A stretch of 64,000 nt of DNA from Kitasatospora mediocidica KCTC 9733 (GTDB taxonomy: Bacteria; Actinomycetota; Actinomycetes; Streptomycetales; Streptomycetaceae), in contig NZ_JQLN01000005.1 of assembly GCF_000744225.1 (NCBI RefSeq), forward strand, positions 1,116,001 through 1,180,000. Reading direction: 5' to 3'. Of the stretch, positions 16,063-25,937 are shown one piece after another (position 1 is the stretch's first letter; each line of letters begins with the position of its first letter). The notes beneath the pieces were generated by a model. It had not been told where the DNA came from and did not search any database. It worked only from the letters and a program-made list of their open reading frames with translations. Made by a program: the position numbers and the translations under genes.

Positions 16063-17129
16063 CGGCGCTCACCCCCGGCACCGATCAGCTGCCCCTGCCG
16101 CTCGTGCTCGGCCGCCTCGTACAGCGCCCGGACGTTGGCGGAGCCGAAGGTGCGGGCCCGGCGTCGCTCGATGAGTTCGAAGAAGACCGTGCGCCGCGAG
16201 AACGGCGACCGGGTGAAGACCTGGAGCAGGTCGCCCCAGGGATCGCGGTCGGCCAGGACGCCGAACTCGGCGAGGGCGTCGGTTTCGGCCTCCGAGTAGC
16301 CCAGCCGGGTGGGAAGTGCGTCGTAGTAGCTGGTCGGCGTGCTGAGGAACCGGACGCCGCGCTCGGCGAGCTCCGGCACCGCCCGGAGGATGCGATCGGT
16401 CCGGAACGCCAGGTGCTGGACCCCGCCGGCACTGAAGGAGTTGAGGAAGGAGACCAGTTGGCCGTCCGCGCAGTCCGGAGCCACCAGCGTGAAGGTGACC
16501 TGCCCGGAGCTGTCCTCGACGACCACCGACTCCATGGCCTGCGCGCCGAGTTCCACGTACTCGGTGAAGGTGCGGTGCATGCCGAGAGTGCTGCGGTAGA
16601 ACTCCTCGGCCGCCTGCAGGGTGCCGCGCGGCAGACAGATCGCCAGATGGTCGATCCCCTCGATCAGGGCGGGCTCCTCCGGGCGGCCCTGCGCGGAGCC
16701 GAGGGCGTGGAACCCGGGCAGCAGGGCGCCCTCGGTCCGGCGCTCCACGAAGGTGTGCGCGATGGTCGCGACGCCGGAGACGGTCGCCACGACGACGCCC
16801 TGCTCCTCCCGGGGGGCCGCGATGGCGGTCGCGCCACCACGGACGGCCTGGGCGAAGGCCTGCGCGGCATCGGGCACCCGCAGGGCGACGGTCCGCACGC
16901 CGTCTCCGTGCGCGGCCACGAAGGCGTCCACCTCGCTGCTGCCGGTGACGCCCGCGGTGAGCACCAGGTCGGCCGTTCCCTGCGAGAGCAGGAGCGAGCG
17001 ACGGTCCGTACCGGCCGGGTCGGTGGCCGCGACGACGGCGAAGCCGTACTGGCCGCAGAACAGGTCCGCCGCCTGCGTGAGGTCGGCCACGTACAGCTCG
17101 ATGTGGTCGATTCCGTTGGAATGCATCAT
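16059..17129 (-). CDS. hmaS: 4-Hydroxymandelate synthase (HPPD-like non-haem iron dioxygenase)
   Basis: I place the start at ATG 17129, after AGGAGT, giving 356 residues. The protein has two vicinal-oxygen-chelate domains. The presumed iron ligands are His in GIDHLAICLP, His in GVQHLAFRTD and Glu in FFELIERRRA. These features are shared by 4-hydroxyphenylpyruvate dioxygenases (which form homogentisate) and 4-hydroxymandelate synthases. I call the synthase because the next two genes complete the Hpg pathway and the whole unit sits in an NRPS operon. I did not verify the few active-site residues that separate the two activities. Confidence 0.85.
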   Translation of the reverse strand: MMHSNGIDHIELYVADLTQAADLFCGQYGFAVVAATDPAGTDRRSLLLSQGTADLVLTAGVTGSSEVDAFVAAHGDGVRTVALRVPDAAQAFAQAVRGGATAIAAPREEQGVVVATVSGVATIAHTFVERRTEGALLPGFHALGSAQGRPEEPALIEGIDHLAICLPRGTLQAAEEFYRSTLGMHRTFTEYVELGAQAMESVVVEDSSGQVTFTLVAPDCADGQLVSFLNSFSAGGVQHLAFRTDRILRAVPELAERGVRFLSTPTSYYDALPTRLGYSEAETDALAEFGVLADRDPWGDLLQVFTRSPFSRRTVFFELIERRRARTFGSANVRALYEAAEHERQGQLIGAGGERR

Positions 17130-17142
17130 CAGTGACTCCTGT

Positions 17143-18378
17143 TCAGGCGCTGAGCGCGGGCTCGGCCGGAGCGGCGTCCCGGCCGGACGGGTCCGCGAAC
17201 TCCCGGACACCGGGGACCAGCAGGGGCACCACGGTGGTCACCGCCATCACGACGATCGCCGTGAGCAGGACGGTCCGCAGACCGAGCAGGTGGGCCGCGT
17301 AGGGCGCGAGCGCGAGCCCGACCGGCTCCAGCGCGTAGGTGCCCAGCATCTCCACCGCGAAGACCCGGCCCAGCAGCTCGTCGGGAATGCAGCGCTGCAG
17401 GGCGCTGGCCCACAGCACGCCGAACAGGGCGTAGCCGACGCCGGTCAGGAACATCGCCGCGCCCAGCACCGGAAGCGGCGCGGTGAGCAGCATGCAGAGC
17501 AGCTGGAACGCCAGCAGCCCCAGTCCGAGGACGCCGACCGTGCCGGGCTTGGCCGGCGGGCGCAGACCCACCAGCAGGCCGCCGACGGCCGAGCCCCCGG
17601 CCTGCAGACCGAGCATGACGCCGTAGGCGGGCAGTTGACCGTGCGCGTCGAGGTAGATCGGCAGCAGGACCAGCGAGGGCGCCATCGCCAGGATGAGCTG
17701 AACCGTCCCCTGGCCGATGATGGTGGCCACCCACGGGCGGTCCAGGACGGCCCGGACACCCTCGCGGGCCTCCGCGAAGATCCCCTCGGCCTGGCCGCGC
17801 GCCGGCTTGGCGTCCGTGATCCCCAGCAGGGTCACGATGCTGGCCAGGAACGTGACGGCGTCGAGCCAGAAGGCCGCCTCGGCGCTCGCGACAGCCAGGA
17901 AGAGGCCGCCCAGGGCCGGCCCGGCGATCATGGCGACGCGGCTGGTGACCGACTGCAGCGCATTGGCCTGGGTCAGCAGATCGGGCGCCAGCGTGGGCAA
18001 CAGCGCCCGGGACGCCGGACGGAAGAGGCCGCTGCCCAGGCCCATGGCCATCGCCAGCAGAACGGCTGCCGGCAGCGGTGCGCTCGCGGCGCCGAGCGCC
18101 AGGCCGACGACCGCGGCCATCCGGACCAGGTCGGCCGCGATCATCGCCCGGGTCCGCCGGACCCGGTCCGCGAGCACGCCGCCGAGCAGGGCGACCGCCA
18201 CCAGCAACAGGCTCTCGGCTCCGAGCACGAGCCCCAGGTCCGAAGCCGAATGGTGCTTCAGGATCGCGGCGGCCAGCACGACGGGAAACACTCCGTCACC
18301 GACCGCACTGAGCGCTTGCCCGGCCCAGACCCGCCGGAAGGCCGGCAGGCGGAGCGGTTGGAGTATCTGGGGGTTCAT
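17143..18378 (-). CDS. MFS transporter, probable product exporter
   Basis: This 411-residue integral membrane protein begins MNPQILQPLRLPAFRRVWAG, typical of the MFS_3/EntS-like exporter subfamily, and has about 12 hydrophobic segments. ADRVRRTRAMIAADLVRMAA is the conserved loop after helix 2, and LGSGLFRPASRALLPTLAPD is the subfamily signature in the middle of the N-half. The start codon overlaps the NRPS stop (ATGA), and a short 13-base gap separates the stop from hmaS. Its position inside the operon makes export of, or resistance to, the cluster's product the likely role. Confidence 0.88.
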   Translation of the reverse strand: MNPQILQPLRLPAFRRVWAGQALSAVGDGVFPVVLAAAILKHHSASDLGLVLGAESLLLVAVALLGGVLADRVRRTRAMIAADLVRMAAVVGLALGAASAPLPAAVLLAMAMGLGSGLFRPASRALLPTLAPDLLTQANALQSVTSRVAMIAGPALGGLFLAVASAEAAFWLDAVTFLASIVTLLGITDAKPARGQAEGIFAEAREGVRAVLDRPWVATIIGQGTVQLILAMAPSLVLLPIYLDAHGQLPAYGVMLGLQAGGSAVGGLLVGLRPPAKPGTVGVLGLGLLAFQLLCMLLTAPLPVLGAAMFLTGVGYALFGVLWASALQRCIPDELLGRVFAVEMLGTYALEPVGLALAPYAAHLLGLRTVLLTAIVVMAVTTVVPLLVPGVREFADPSGRDAAPAEPALSA

Positions 18379-21300
18379 CAGAGCTGACCTTCCGTGGAAC
18401 GCGTACGAATGCTGTCTCGCCGGCCGGCCCGAGGCGCGGTGGCACGGCGGTTGGCCGCCGAGTCCATCAGGGCGCCGCGGCGGCGCTGGGTCCGGGCCGC
18501 GTGTGCCGCGGCGTTTCCGGCCCGGGAGTCCGGTGCCCCGGAGGCCGCCAGCAGCTCGGCCATGGACTGAACGGTCGGGTGCTGGAACAGTTCCGGCAAC
18601 GAGAGCACGGTGTCGAACAGATCGGCCAGCCGGGAGTGCAGTCTCATCACGGTCACCGAGTTGGCACCCGCCTCGAAGAGGTTGACGTTCCGCCCGACGT
18701 GCTCGATCCCGAGCACCTCGCGCCATGCCTGCGCGATCCGTTCCTCCACCGGCCCTTGCGGCGGCACGACGACCTGGTCCGGGGCACCCGCCCGATCGAG
18801 GTCACCCATCGACTGCGGCGCGAACACCGGCGCCGGCAGCGCCGCCAGCGGCTGGTCCGGGTCCTCGGCCAGCCGGCCGAGGACCGCGGTGAACTCCTCG
18901 ACGATCCGGGTCGCGGTCTGCGCCGCGAAGACCCGGCTGTCCCACACCAGCCTGAGGCCGCCGGCCTCGGGGTCGACCGCGATGGTCAGCGGTGCGCCGG
19001 TGAGGATCCGGCTGTGCGCGGTCCGGGCCGTCAGCGGCAGCTCCGGACCGGGGGCGCCCTCGGCCGACCGGCCGAAGTTCTGCACCACCAGCACGCTGTG
19101 GAAGAGCGTGCGGCTCACCGGGATCTCGGCCCAGTCGTAGATGTCCCACAGGGATCCGGACCCGGACAGCTCGCTGAGCTCCCAGCCCTGACGGGTGACG
19201 GCGTCCAGCAGCTCGGCGGCGGAGCCGTCCGCCGGGGCCCGGACCACCAGCGGAAGGGTGTTCAGGTAGAGGCCGACCATGGAGTTCACATCGCCGAGCT
19301 CGGCGGGCCGACCGCTCAGCGCCATGCCGAAGCTGACCTGCCGATCGCCGCTGAACCGCTGGAGGAAGGCCGCCCACCCTGCGGCGAGGACGTTGCCCAG
19401 GGTGGTACGGCGGGTCCGGGCGAGTCGCCGCAGCGCGTCGACCAGCTGCGGGGGCAGCACGTCGTCCCGCTCGTGGTAGTCCGCCGACTTCGCGGCGACG
19501 GCGACCGGCGGACGGTCGAACGGCAGGTCGGTGGGCGCGGCGAACCCGCCCAGCGTGGAGTGCCAGTACTCCTGTGCCCGGCCTGCCCCGCGCCCACGGG
19601 TCCAGCGGACGTAGTCGCGGTACGCGACCGGGCGCGCTGCGCCGGTCAGGACCGGGCGGCCCGACGCCAGCTGCGCGTAGCACTCCAGGAGTTCCCTGAC
19701 GAGCACCGAGGAGGACCAGCCGTCGAGCAGGATGTGATGGTCGATCCAGACGAGCCTGCTCTCCCGCGGCCCGGTCCTGACCAGCGTCAGCCGGAACGGC
19801 GGCACACCGGACAGCGCCGGGGGCTTGGCCCGCTCCTCCTCCAGCAGCAGGTTCAGCCGCCGCTCCACCCGGGTGGCCGACAGCGCCGACCAGTCGAGGG
19901 CGCGCACCGGGTCCGGTGCCTGAGCGTGGACGAGCTGGACGGCCTGCGGCAGTCCGGCCCACTCCACCGAGGTGCGCAGCACTTCGTGCCGGGCGGCCAG
20001 TGCCTGCCACGCGGCCCGGAACAGGCCGAGGTCGAGCTCCCCGAGCAGCGTCAACACGCTCTCGTTGTAGTTGGCATCGCCGGCCGAGCCGAGCAGGTGG
20101 CGGTTGAGCATCATCTGCTGCATCGGCATCAGCGGGTAGGCGGCATCGACCTGACCGGTGCGGGCCAGCAGCGCGGCCAGGGCCGGGCCGGTGCGCTGCT
20201 CGTCGGGCAGGAGCGTCAGGTCCGGTCCGGTCGCCGCGCCGTCGGCGGGCGACAGGGCGGCGTAGACGCGGGCCAGCGTCCGGTCGAGCAGCGCCGTGAA
20301 GCCGTCGGCCTCGGCCGCGTCGAAGTGCCGGGCGCTGAACGTGCACTCCAGGGCCAGTCCGCCGTCCGGGCTCTGGCCGAGGTTCACCTCCAGGGCGAAG
20401 GGCATCGGCGCGTCCGCCGCGACATCCGGCCCGGCGCCGGCCGGGCGGGGCGACATGACCCGCAGCTCCCGCCCGGTGCCGGCCGCGCCCGCTCCACCGA
20501 GGTAGTTGACCACGACGTTCGCGCCGCCGTCGACGAGCTCCGCACCGGCCAGGTAGCGGGCCCTGCCGTAGCCGATGCCTCCGCCGGGGACGGCCGAGAG
20601 CCCGGCCCGCACTCCCTGCGGGTCCAGGTCCTCCAGGACGAACGGGAACAGCGCGGTGAACCAGCCGACGGTCCGGGTGGTGTCCGGCCCGGAGCCGTCC
20701 AACGGCCGGCCGTGGAACTCCAGCCAGACCGATCCGGTGGGCCGTCCCACCACCGGGGCCAGCGCGGTCCGGACCGCGCTGAGCACGCCGGCCATCACCA
20801 GCTCGCCGGGGAGCTGGCCGTGGCGCGCCGACGGCGCGGCGAGCGAGCGGGTCCGACGGTGGGCGGCCCCGTAGACCGCCTCGGCCTGCGGATGCCGCTC
20901 CGGCACGGTCAGGCCCGGGGCCCGCGCGGCCGCGTGCCAGTGCTCAAGCTCGGCCGCGTCGAGCCGCTCGGACGCCTGCTGTGACCAGGCGCTCCACTCC
21001 AGAAACGTGGCCGTCCGCGGGGGCGGCTGCGGGGTGTCGCCGCGCCGGCGGGCGTCGAGCGCCGCGTCCAGGTCCTCGTCGAGGAACTGCCAGGAGACCG
21101 CGTCCACCACCATGTGGTGCACGCACCACAGGAGGAGATCCGGTTCGCCCTGCGGTGTACGGAACAGCACCAGTCGAAAGAGCGGACCTCCGGTGACCGA
21201 CAGTCCGTTCTGGGCGTCGTCGTCGGCCGCCGCCAGGGCCTCGTCCCGCTGGGGTCCGGCCGCCGGCAGTGCGAGCTCGCTCAGCGGCAGCTCCCCGGCC

Positions 21301-24300
21301 GCAGGCAGCGGCACCGCGCGCTGCGACCAACGGCCGGTCTGCGGGTCGAGGCCGAACTCGGTCCCGGAGAGCGCCTGGTGGTGGCCGACCACATCGTGCA
21401 GAGCCTGCCGCAGCACGGCGGTCGGGCAGCCCTCGGCCAGTTCGTACCACTGGGTCTGGTTCTGCCGGTCGCGACCGACCGGAAACGCGTCGACGAACCA
21501 GCGCTGGATCGGAGTCAGCCCCGACTCGCGGACCTCCTGCGACGGCACCGGCGCGGCGGCAGCCGCGTCGGCCTGCCGGAGTTCGACGGCAGCCGCGAGC
21601 GCGCGGATCGTCTGATACTCGAACACGTCACGGGCCGTCAGCTTGACTCCCGCCCGGGAGCACCGGGACATGATCTGGAGCCACCCGATGGAGTCGCCGC
21701 CGATCTCGAAGAAGTTGTCCTCCGTGCCGATCGAGTCGGCGCCCAGCACCTGCTCCCAGGCGGTCGCCAGGGTGCGTTCCAGCTCGCTCACCGGCGCGGC
21801 GGTCGATCCGCCGACCGCCCGTGCCGGAGCGGGCAACCGGGAGCGGTCGACCTTTCCGCCGGTCGACAGCGGGAACTCGGTGACGAAGACCAGGCGGCTC
21901 GGGATCATCGCCTTGGTCAGATGGCGCCCGAGGTGCTCACGCACAGCGGCCACCGTGCTGCGCCGCACCGCGGTCTCCAGCGGACGGTTGGCCAGGACCG
22001 GCGCGGCGACCGAAATGGGCTCCGCCGACGGCGACGGCCGGTCGGCCACCAGCACGTCGAGCAGTCCGTCGCCGAGCTGCCGGACGGTGATCCGCCGGCC
22101 GTGGCGGGCCGCCACGAGCGCCAGGTCGGCCGGATGGATACCGCCGGGCCGCGCATCGGCCAGGCGGGCGGCCGCCGCCACGCTGCGGCACTCGGGGGCC
22201 GCCAGCTCTCGGGCCAGCGCCAGCGGGCGCACCAGCCGGGCGTCGCGGACACCGGTGATCAGGGCATCCGCCCCGGCCAGGGTGTCGAGGATGCGGCCGA
22301 AGCCGGCGACGGTGAGCTCGCGGCCGTCCAGCCGCTCCACCGGCGCTCCCTCGGGGCGCGCCTCGGCGGGCCCCGCGCCACGGCGCAGCACCGCGTCGTA
22401 GCGGAACCCGTTCATCTCGGTGTCGGCCCGCCCGTACTTCGTCCGGACCTCGACACCCGCGAGCTGAGGCACCCGCTCGGTCAGGGCGTGGAAGTACCCG
22501 GGGGACAGGCAGAGTTCGTTCTCGGTCTCGACATACTCCTCGACGCTGTCGGACAGGGCCTGGGGGTCCTCCAGGTCGGCCTGCCGGAAGCGCTGGACGG
22601 AGAGGTGGAAGGCGCGCAGCAGCGTCAGGTCGCGGACGTCGCCGATCAGCAGCCGGCCGCCGGGGCGCAACAGCCGCCAGGCCGACTCGATCACCTCGGT
22701 CAGGTACTCCTCGGACGGGAAGTACTGCACCACCGAGTTGACGACGATCAGGTCGAACCGCTCGTCGGCGAGCGCCGAGAGGTCGTGCGCCGCACCCTCG
22801 ACCAGCCGGACCGTGGCTTCCAGGCCGGCCGCCGGCAGCTGGTCCGCCACGTAGCGAAGGGCCCTGGGGGAGATGTCGGTACCGACGTAGTACTCGGCCT
22901 GCGGGGCGACCCGCAGCAGGATCATGCCGGTACCGCAGCCGATCTCCAGGACGCGGCCGGGCGGCTGCTCGAGCAGTTGGTCCACGGTCTCGTCGCGCCA
23001 CTCGGCCATGTCCGCGTCCCGGATCGGCTCCTGGGTGTAGCTGCTGGTCCAGCCGCTGACGTTCAGGTCGGCCTGCTGGTCAGCGGCCACGTCGTTGAAG
23101 ATGTCGGCGTCGTGGATCTGACGCCACTCCTCGACCCGCTCGTGGCCGAGGTCACGCTCGCCGTCGGCCGTCCGCTCCAGCCGCAGATAGCCGACCAGCC
23201 GGGGGGCGCCCTGCTCGTCGGGGCGGACGTCCGCGACGAACTGGGCCACGCCCGGCACCTCGGTCGCGACCCGCTCGACCTCGGCCAGTTCGATGCGCGT
23301 ACCGCGGATCTTGACCTGGGTGTCGCTGCGGCCGCGGAAGTCCAGTGCGCCGGAGGGCAGTCGGCGGACCTGGTCGCCGGTCCGGTACATCCGGTGGCCG
23401 GCGCCGTGCTGGAAGGGGTCGGGGCAGAAGCGCGACCCGGTGCCTTCGGGGTCGCCGAGGTAGCCGAGCGCCACTCCGGGGCCGCCGATCCACAGCTCGC
23501 CGGGAACACCGTCGGGAACCGGGACACCGGCCTCGTCGAGCACGTAGAGCGCCGCGTGCGGGTAGGCCCGGCCGATCGGCACCCGGGTGGTGTGCGGCGC
23601 GTCCGCGTCGAGCTCCGCGGTGTCGTACCAGGCGGACGAGACGGCCGCCTCGGTGAGGCCGTAGGCGTTGAGCAGCCGCACGCCGGCGCCCGGGCCCGCC
23701 CGCCACTGACGCACCCGCTGCGGATCCACCCGGTCGCTGCCGGCGATGACCAGCCGCACGCAGTCCGGCACGTCGGACTCGCCGGCGACGGCCTGCCTGG
23801 TCCACTCGTGCCACAGCGCGGCGGGCAGGTTGAGAACGGACAACCGCTGGGCACGGACCAGCTCGGCGAGGTCGTCGATGACCGGGCCGTGGACGTAGAC
23901 CTGCGCGCCGGCCTGCCAGGAACCGAAGAACTCCTCGACGGACACGTCCACGGCCGGGGAGGCCATCTGCAGCACCGTGTCGTCCGGGACGATCCGGTAG
24001 ACCCCGGCCGCAGCGGCGGCCAGGCTGAGCGCAGCCCGGTGCGACACCACGACGCCCTTGGGACGACCGGTGCTGCCCGAGGTGAAGATGACGTACGCCG
24101 GGCTCTGCGGGTCGATCGCGCCGAGCACCGCCGGTGCGTACCCGGCCAGCTCGGCGAGGTCCAGCCGCAGGGTCCCGGCGGAAGCGGCAGCGGCCGCCTC
24201 CCGCGCTGCCGTGCCGCTGGCCGCGTCATGGACCACCACCCGGCAGGCTGCCTGACGCAGCGTCTCGGCGGTACGGCCGACCGGGGTGCGGACATCCCCG

Positions 24301-25937
24301 GGCACGTAAGCCGCGCCGGTGCGCAGCACCCCGAGGATCGCCACGGCCAACTCGACGGAGGGGGCCAGCAACAGGCCCACGGTGTCGCCGGCGGTGACCC
24401 CCCGATCGGTCAGTGCGGTGGCGAAGCGGGCTGCGGCTTCGTCGAGTTCGCGGAAGGTGAGCGAGCACCCGGCCGAGGAGACGGCCGGCGCGTCGGGTCG
24501 CAGCTCGGCCTGGGCGTGCACGATGGCGGCCAGCCCGCCGGCCGGCAGCTCGGCTGCCCGGGGCGCGGGCACCGGCGCCGGTGCGGTCCCGGCGGCCACC
24601 CGGCCGTCCTGCTCGGCCACCACCTCGCGCAGCAGTGCCACAAAGGCCGCCAGGTGGATCCGCATGGTGCGCTCGGTGAAGAGCTCGGTGCTGTACTCGA
24701 ACTGGATGCGCAGGCGGTCGCCGATCTGGTGGACGTCACAGCTCAGGTCGAACTGGGACGCCCGGCGGGTGCCGTCGAGGAATCCGAGCTCCAGGCCGCC
24801 GAAGTCGACGCCCTGGGCGGCGCCCGGCAGGTACTGGAAGCAGATGTCGTAATACGGATTGCGGTTGGCGCTGCGACGCGGGGCGAGTGCGTCCACCAGT
24901 CGCGCGAACGGGACGTGCTGACGGGTCAGCAGCTCGTGGACGGGAGCCCGATGACGCTCGACCGCCTCACGGAACGAGCGCACACCGGCCAGGTCGACCC
25001 GCAGCGGCAGCGCGTTGGCGAAGAAGCCGACCAGGCCGTGGGTCGCCGTCTCGCTGCGGCCGGCCAGCGGAACGCCGATCACGACGTCGTCGCTGCCCGA
25101 GAGCTGGGCGACCAGGGTCGTGAACGCCGCGCTCAGCACGGTGAACGGCGTGGTGCCGAGGCTGCGGGCCAGCTCGCACAGCGCGGTACTGGTCTCCGTG
25201 TCCAGGTCGTGGACGCAGGAGGCCCCCTCGAACGTGCGGTAGGCGGGGCGCGGGAAGCAGGTCGGCAGAGCGGTCTGCGGTGCCGCGTGCAGGACCTCGC
25301 GCCAGTGGGCCAGCTCCTGCTCCGGCAGTCCCTGGTCGGCGCCGACCAGCTCGGCGAGCCGCGCGGCGTACTCGCCGACCCCGGTCTCCAGCGCGGGGAG
25401 CCGGAGCGGATGCCCGGCGGTGCGTGCCTGGTAGGCCGCGGACAGGTCCGCCAGCAGCACCTGGGTCGACCAGCCGTCGAAGACGATGTGATGGACCGCG
25501 AGCAGCAGGACGTGGTGGTCCGGACCCAGCCGGAGCAGCCGGGTGCGGAGCGGGGCCTCGGCGCCGAGGTCGAACGGGGTGGTCGACAGCTCGTCCAGCT
25601 GCGTCCGGGCCGCCGCCTCGGGGTCGGGCTCACCGGACAGGTCACGCGGATCGAGGTCGACCGGCCGGCCGGGCACGAAGACCTGGTAGGGGCGCCCGCC
25701 GAGCGTCAGGAACCGGGTGCGCAGGGCCTCGTGGCGCGCGACGGTGTCGTCCAGCGCCCCGGCCAGCGCCGCGGGATCGAGACTGCCGCGCAGCACGAGG
25801 CCGAGGCCGATCACGTAGAACGAGCTGCCCGGGTTGAAGTTCTCGAGGAACCACAGCGCCTGCTGCGGCGGGGTCAGCGGCCACACCTCGGGGCGGCTCT
25901 GCGGGACGACCGGCAGACTGTCGGATGAGACGGTCAT
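18378..25937 (-). CDS. NRPS with domains C-A-MT-T-E-C-T
   Basis: The gene encodes 2519 residues from ATG 25937. Domains with approximate positions: C at 18-445 (HHIVFDG at 149), A from about 470 (FTSGSTGRPKG near 620), an inserted SAM methyltransferase at about 950-1210 (VLEIGCGTGM near 1000, NSVVQYFPSEEYL), the A10 segment TGGKVDRSRL near 1360, T (EIGGDSIGW near 1414), E (HHMVVDAVSW near 1610), a second C (HHILLDGWS near 2067) and a final T (EAGANSVTVM near 2425). It should activate one amino acid, methylate its nitrogen, epimerise it and condense further. By-eye mapping on PheA gives the pocket DVEAVAAVSK, which I cannot assign. The last module has no A domain, and no thioesterase or reductase domain follows. 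The C-terminal 80 residues are basic and disordered-looking. Confidence 0.93.
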   Translation of the reverse strand: MTVSSDSLPVVPQSRPEVWPLTPPQQALWFLENFNPGSSFYVIGLGLVLRGSLDPAALAGALDDTVARHEALRTRFLTLGGRPYQVFVPGRPVDLDPRDLSGEPDPEAAARTQLDELSTTPFDLGAEAPLRTRLLRLGPDHHVLLLAVHHIVFDGWSTQVLLADLSAAYQARTAGHPLRLPALETGVGEYAARLAELVGADQGLPEQELAHWREVLHAAPQTALPTCFPRPAYRTFEGASCVHDLDTETSTALCELARSLGTTPFTVLSAAFTTLVAQLSGSDDVVIGVPLAGRSETATHGLVGFFANALPLRVDLAGVRSFREAVERHRAPVHELLTRQHVPFARLVDALAPRRSANRNPYYDICFQYLPGAAQGVDFGGLELGFLDGTRRASQFDLSCDVHQIGDRLRIQFEYSTELFTERTMRIHLAAFVALLREVVAEQDGRVAAGTAPAPVPAPRAAELPAGGLAAIVHAQAELRPDAPAVSSAGCSLTFRELDEAAARFATALTDRGVTAGDTVGLLLAPSVELAVAILGVLRTGAAYVPGDVRTPVGRTAETLRQAACRVVVHDAASGTAAREAAAAASAGTLRLDLAELAGYAPAVLGAIDPQSPAYVIFTSGSTGRPKGVVVSHRAALSLAAAAAGVYRIVPDDTVLQMASPAVDVSVEEFFGSWQAGAQVYVHGPVIDDLAELVRAQRLSVLNLPAALWHEWTRQAVAGESDVPDCVRLVIAGSDRVDPQRVRQWRAGPGAGVRLLNAYGLTEAAVSSAWYDTAELDADAPHTTRVPIGRAYPHAALYVLDEAGVPVPDGVPGELWIGGPGVALGYLGDPEGTGSRFCPDPFQHGAGHRMYRTGDQVRRLPSGALDFRGRSDTQVKIRGTRIELAEVERVATEVPGVAQFVADVRPDEQGAPRLVGYLRLERTADGERDLGHERVEEWRQIHDADIFNDVAADQQADLNVSGWTSSYTQEPIRDADMAEWRDETVDQLLEQPPGRVLEIGCGTGMILLRVAPQAEYYVGTDISPRALRYVADQLPAAGLEATVRLVEGAAHDLSALADERFDLIVVNSVVQYFPSEEYLTEVIESAWRLLRPGGRLLIGDVRDLTLLRAFHLSVQRFRQADLEDPQALSDSVEEYVETENELCLSPGYFHALTERVPQLAGVEVRTKYGRADTEMNGFRYDAVLRRGAGPAEARPEGAPVERLDGRELTVAGFGRILDTLAGADALITGVRDARLVRPLALARELAAPECRSVAAAARLADARPGGIHPADLALVAARHGRRITVRQLGDGLLDVLVADRPSPSAEPISVAAPVLANRPLETAVRRSTVAAVREHLGRHLTKAMIPSRLVFVTEFPLSTGGKVDRSRLPAPARAVGGSTAAPVSELERTLATAWEQVLGADSIGTEDNFFEIGGDSIGWLQIMSRCSRAGVKLTARDVFEYQTIRALAAAVELRQADAAAAAPVPSQEVRESGLTPIQRWFVDAFPVGRDRQNQTQWYELAEGCPTAVLRQALHDVVGHHQALSGTEFGLDPQTGRWSQRAVPLPAAGELPLSELALPAAGPQRDEALAAADDDAQNGLSVTGGPLFRLVLFRTPQGEPDLLLWCVHHMVVDAVSWQFLDEDLDAALDARRRGDTPQPPPRTATFLEWSAWSQQASERLDAAELEHWHAAARAPGLTVPERHPQAEAVYGAAHRRTRSLAAPSARHGQLPGELVMAGVLSAVRTALAPVVGRPTGSVWLEFHGRPLDGSGPDTTRTVGWFTALFPFVLEDLDPQGVRAGLSAVPGGGIGYGRARYLAGAELVDGGANVVVNYLGGAGAAGTGRELRVMSPRPAGAGPDVAADAPMPFALEVNLGQSPDGGLALECTFSARHFDAAEADGFTALLDRTLARVYAALSPADGAATGPDLTLLPDEQRTGPALAALLARTGQVDAAYPLMPMQQMMLNRHLLGSAGDANYNESVLTLLGELDLGLFRAAWQALAARHEVLRTSVEWAGLPQAVQLVHAQAPDPVRALDWSALSATRVERRLNLLLEEERAKPPALSGVPPFRLTLVRTGPRESRLVWIDHHILLDGWSSSVLVRELLECYAQLASGRPVLTGAARPVAYRDYVRWTRGRGAGRAQEYWHSTLGGFAAPTDLPFDRPPVAVAAKSADYHERDDVLPPQLVDALRRLARTRRTTLGNVLAAGWAAFLQRFSGDRQVSFGMALSGRPAELGDVNSMVGLYLNTLPLVVRAPADGSAAELLDAVTRQGWELSELSGSGSLWDIYDWAEIPVSRTLFHSVLVVQNFGRSAEGAPGPELPLTARTAHSRILTGAPLTIAVDPEAGGLRLVWDSRVFAAQTATRIVEEFTAVLGRLAEDPDQPLAALPAPVFAPQSMGDLDRAGAPDQVVVPPQGPVEERIAQAWREVLGIEHVGRNVNLFEAGANSVTVMRLHSRLADLFDTVLSLPELFQHPTVQSMAELLAASGAPDSRAGNAAAHAARTQRRRGALMDSAANRRATAPRAGRRDSIRTRSTEGQL

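Noticed and set aside
16059..17129. Homogentisate-forming 4-hydroxyphenylpyruvate dioxygenase
   Set aside because: The fold alone would allow it, but co-translation with Hmo and HpgT in an NRPS operon favours 4-hydroxymandelate synthase.
21114..25928. Plus-strand open frame of 1604 codons
   Set aside because: It mirrors the NRPS coding strand. High GC at third positions keeps the opposite frame open, and the translation is Gln/Arg/Gly-rich noise.
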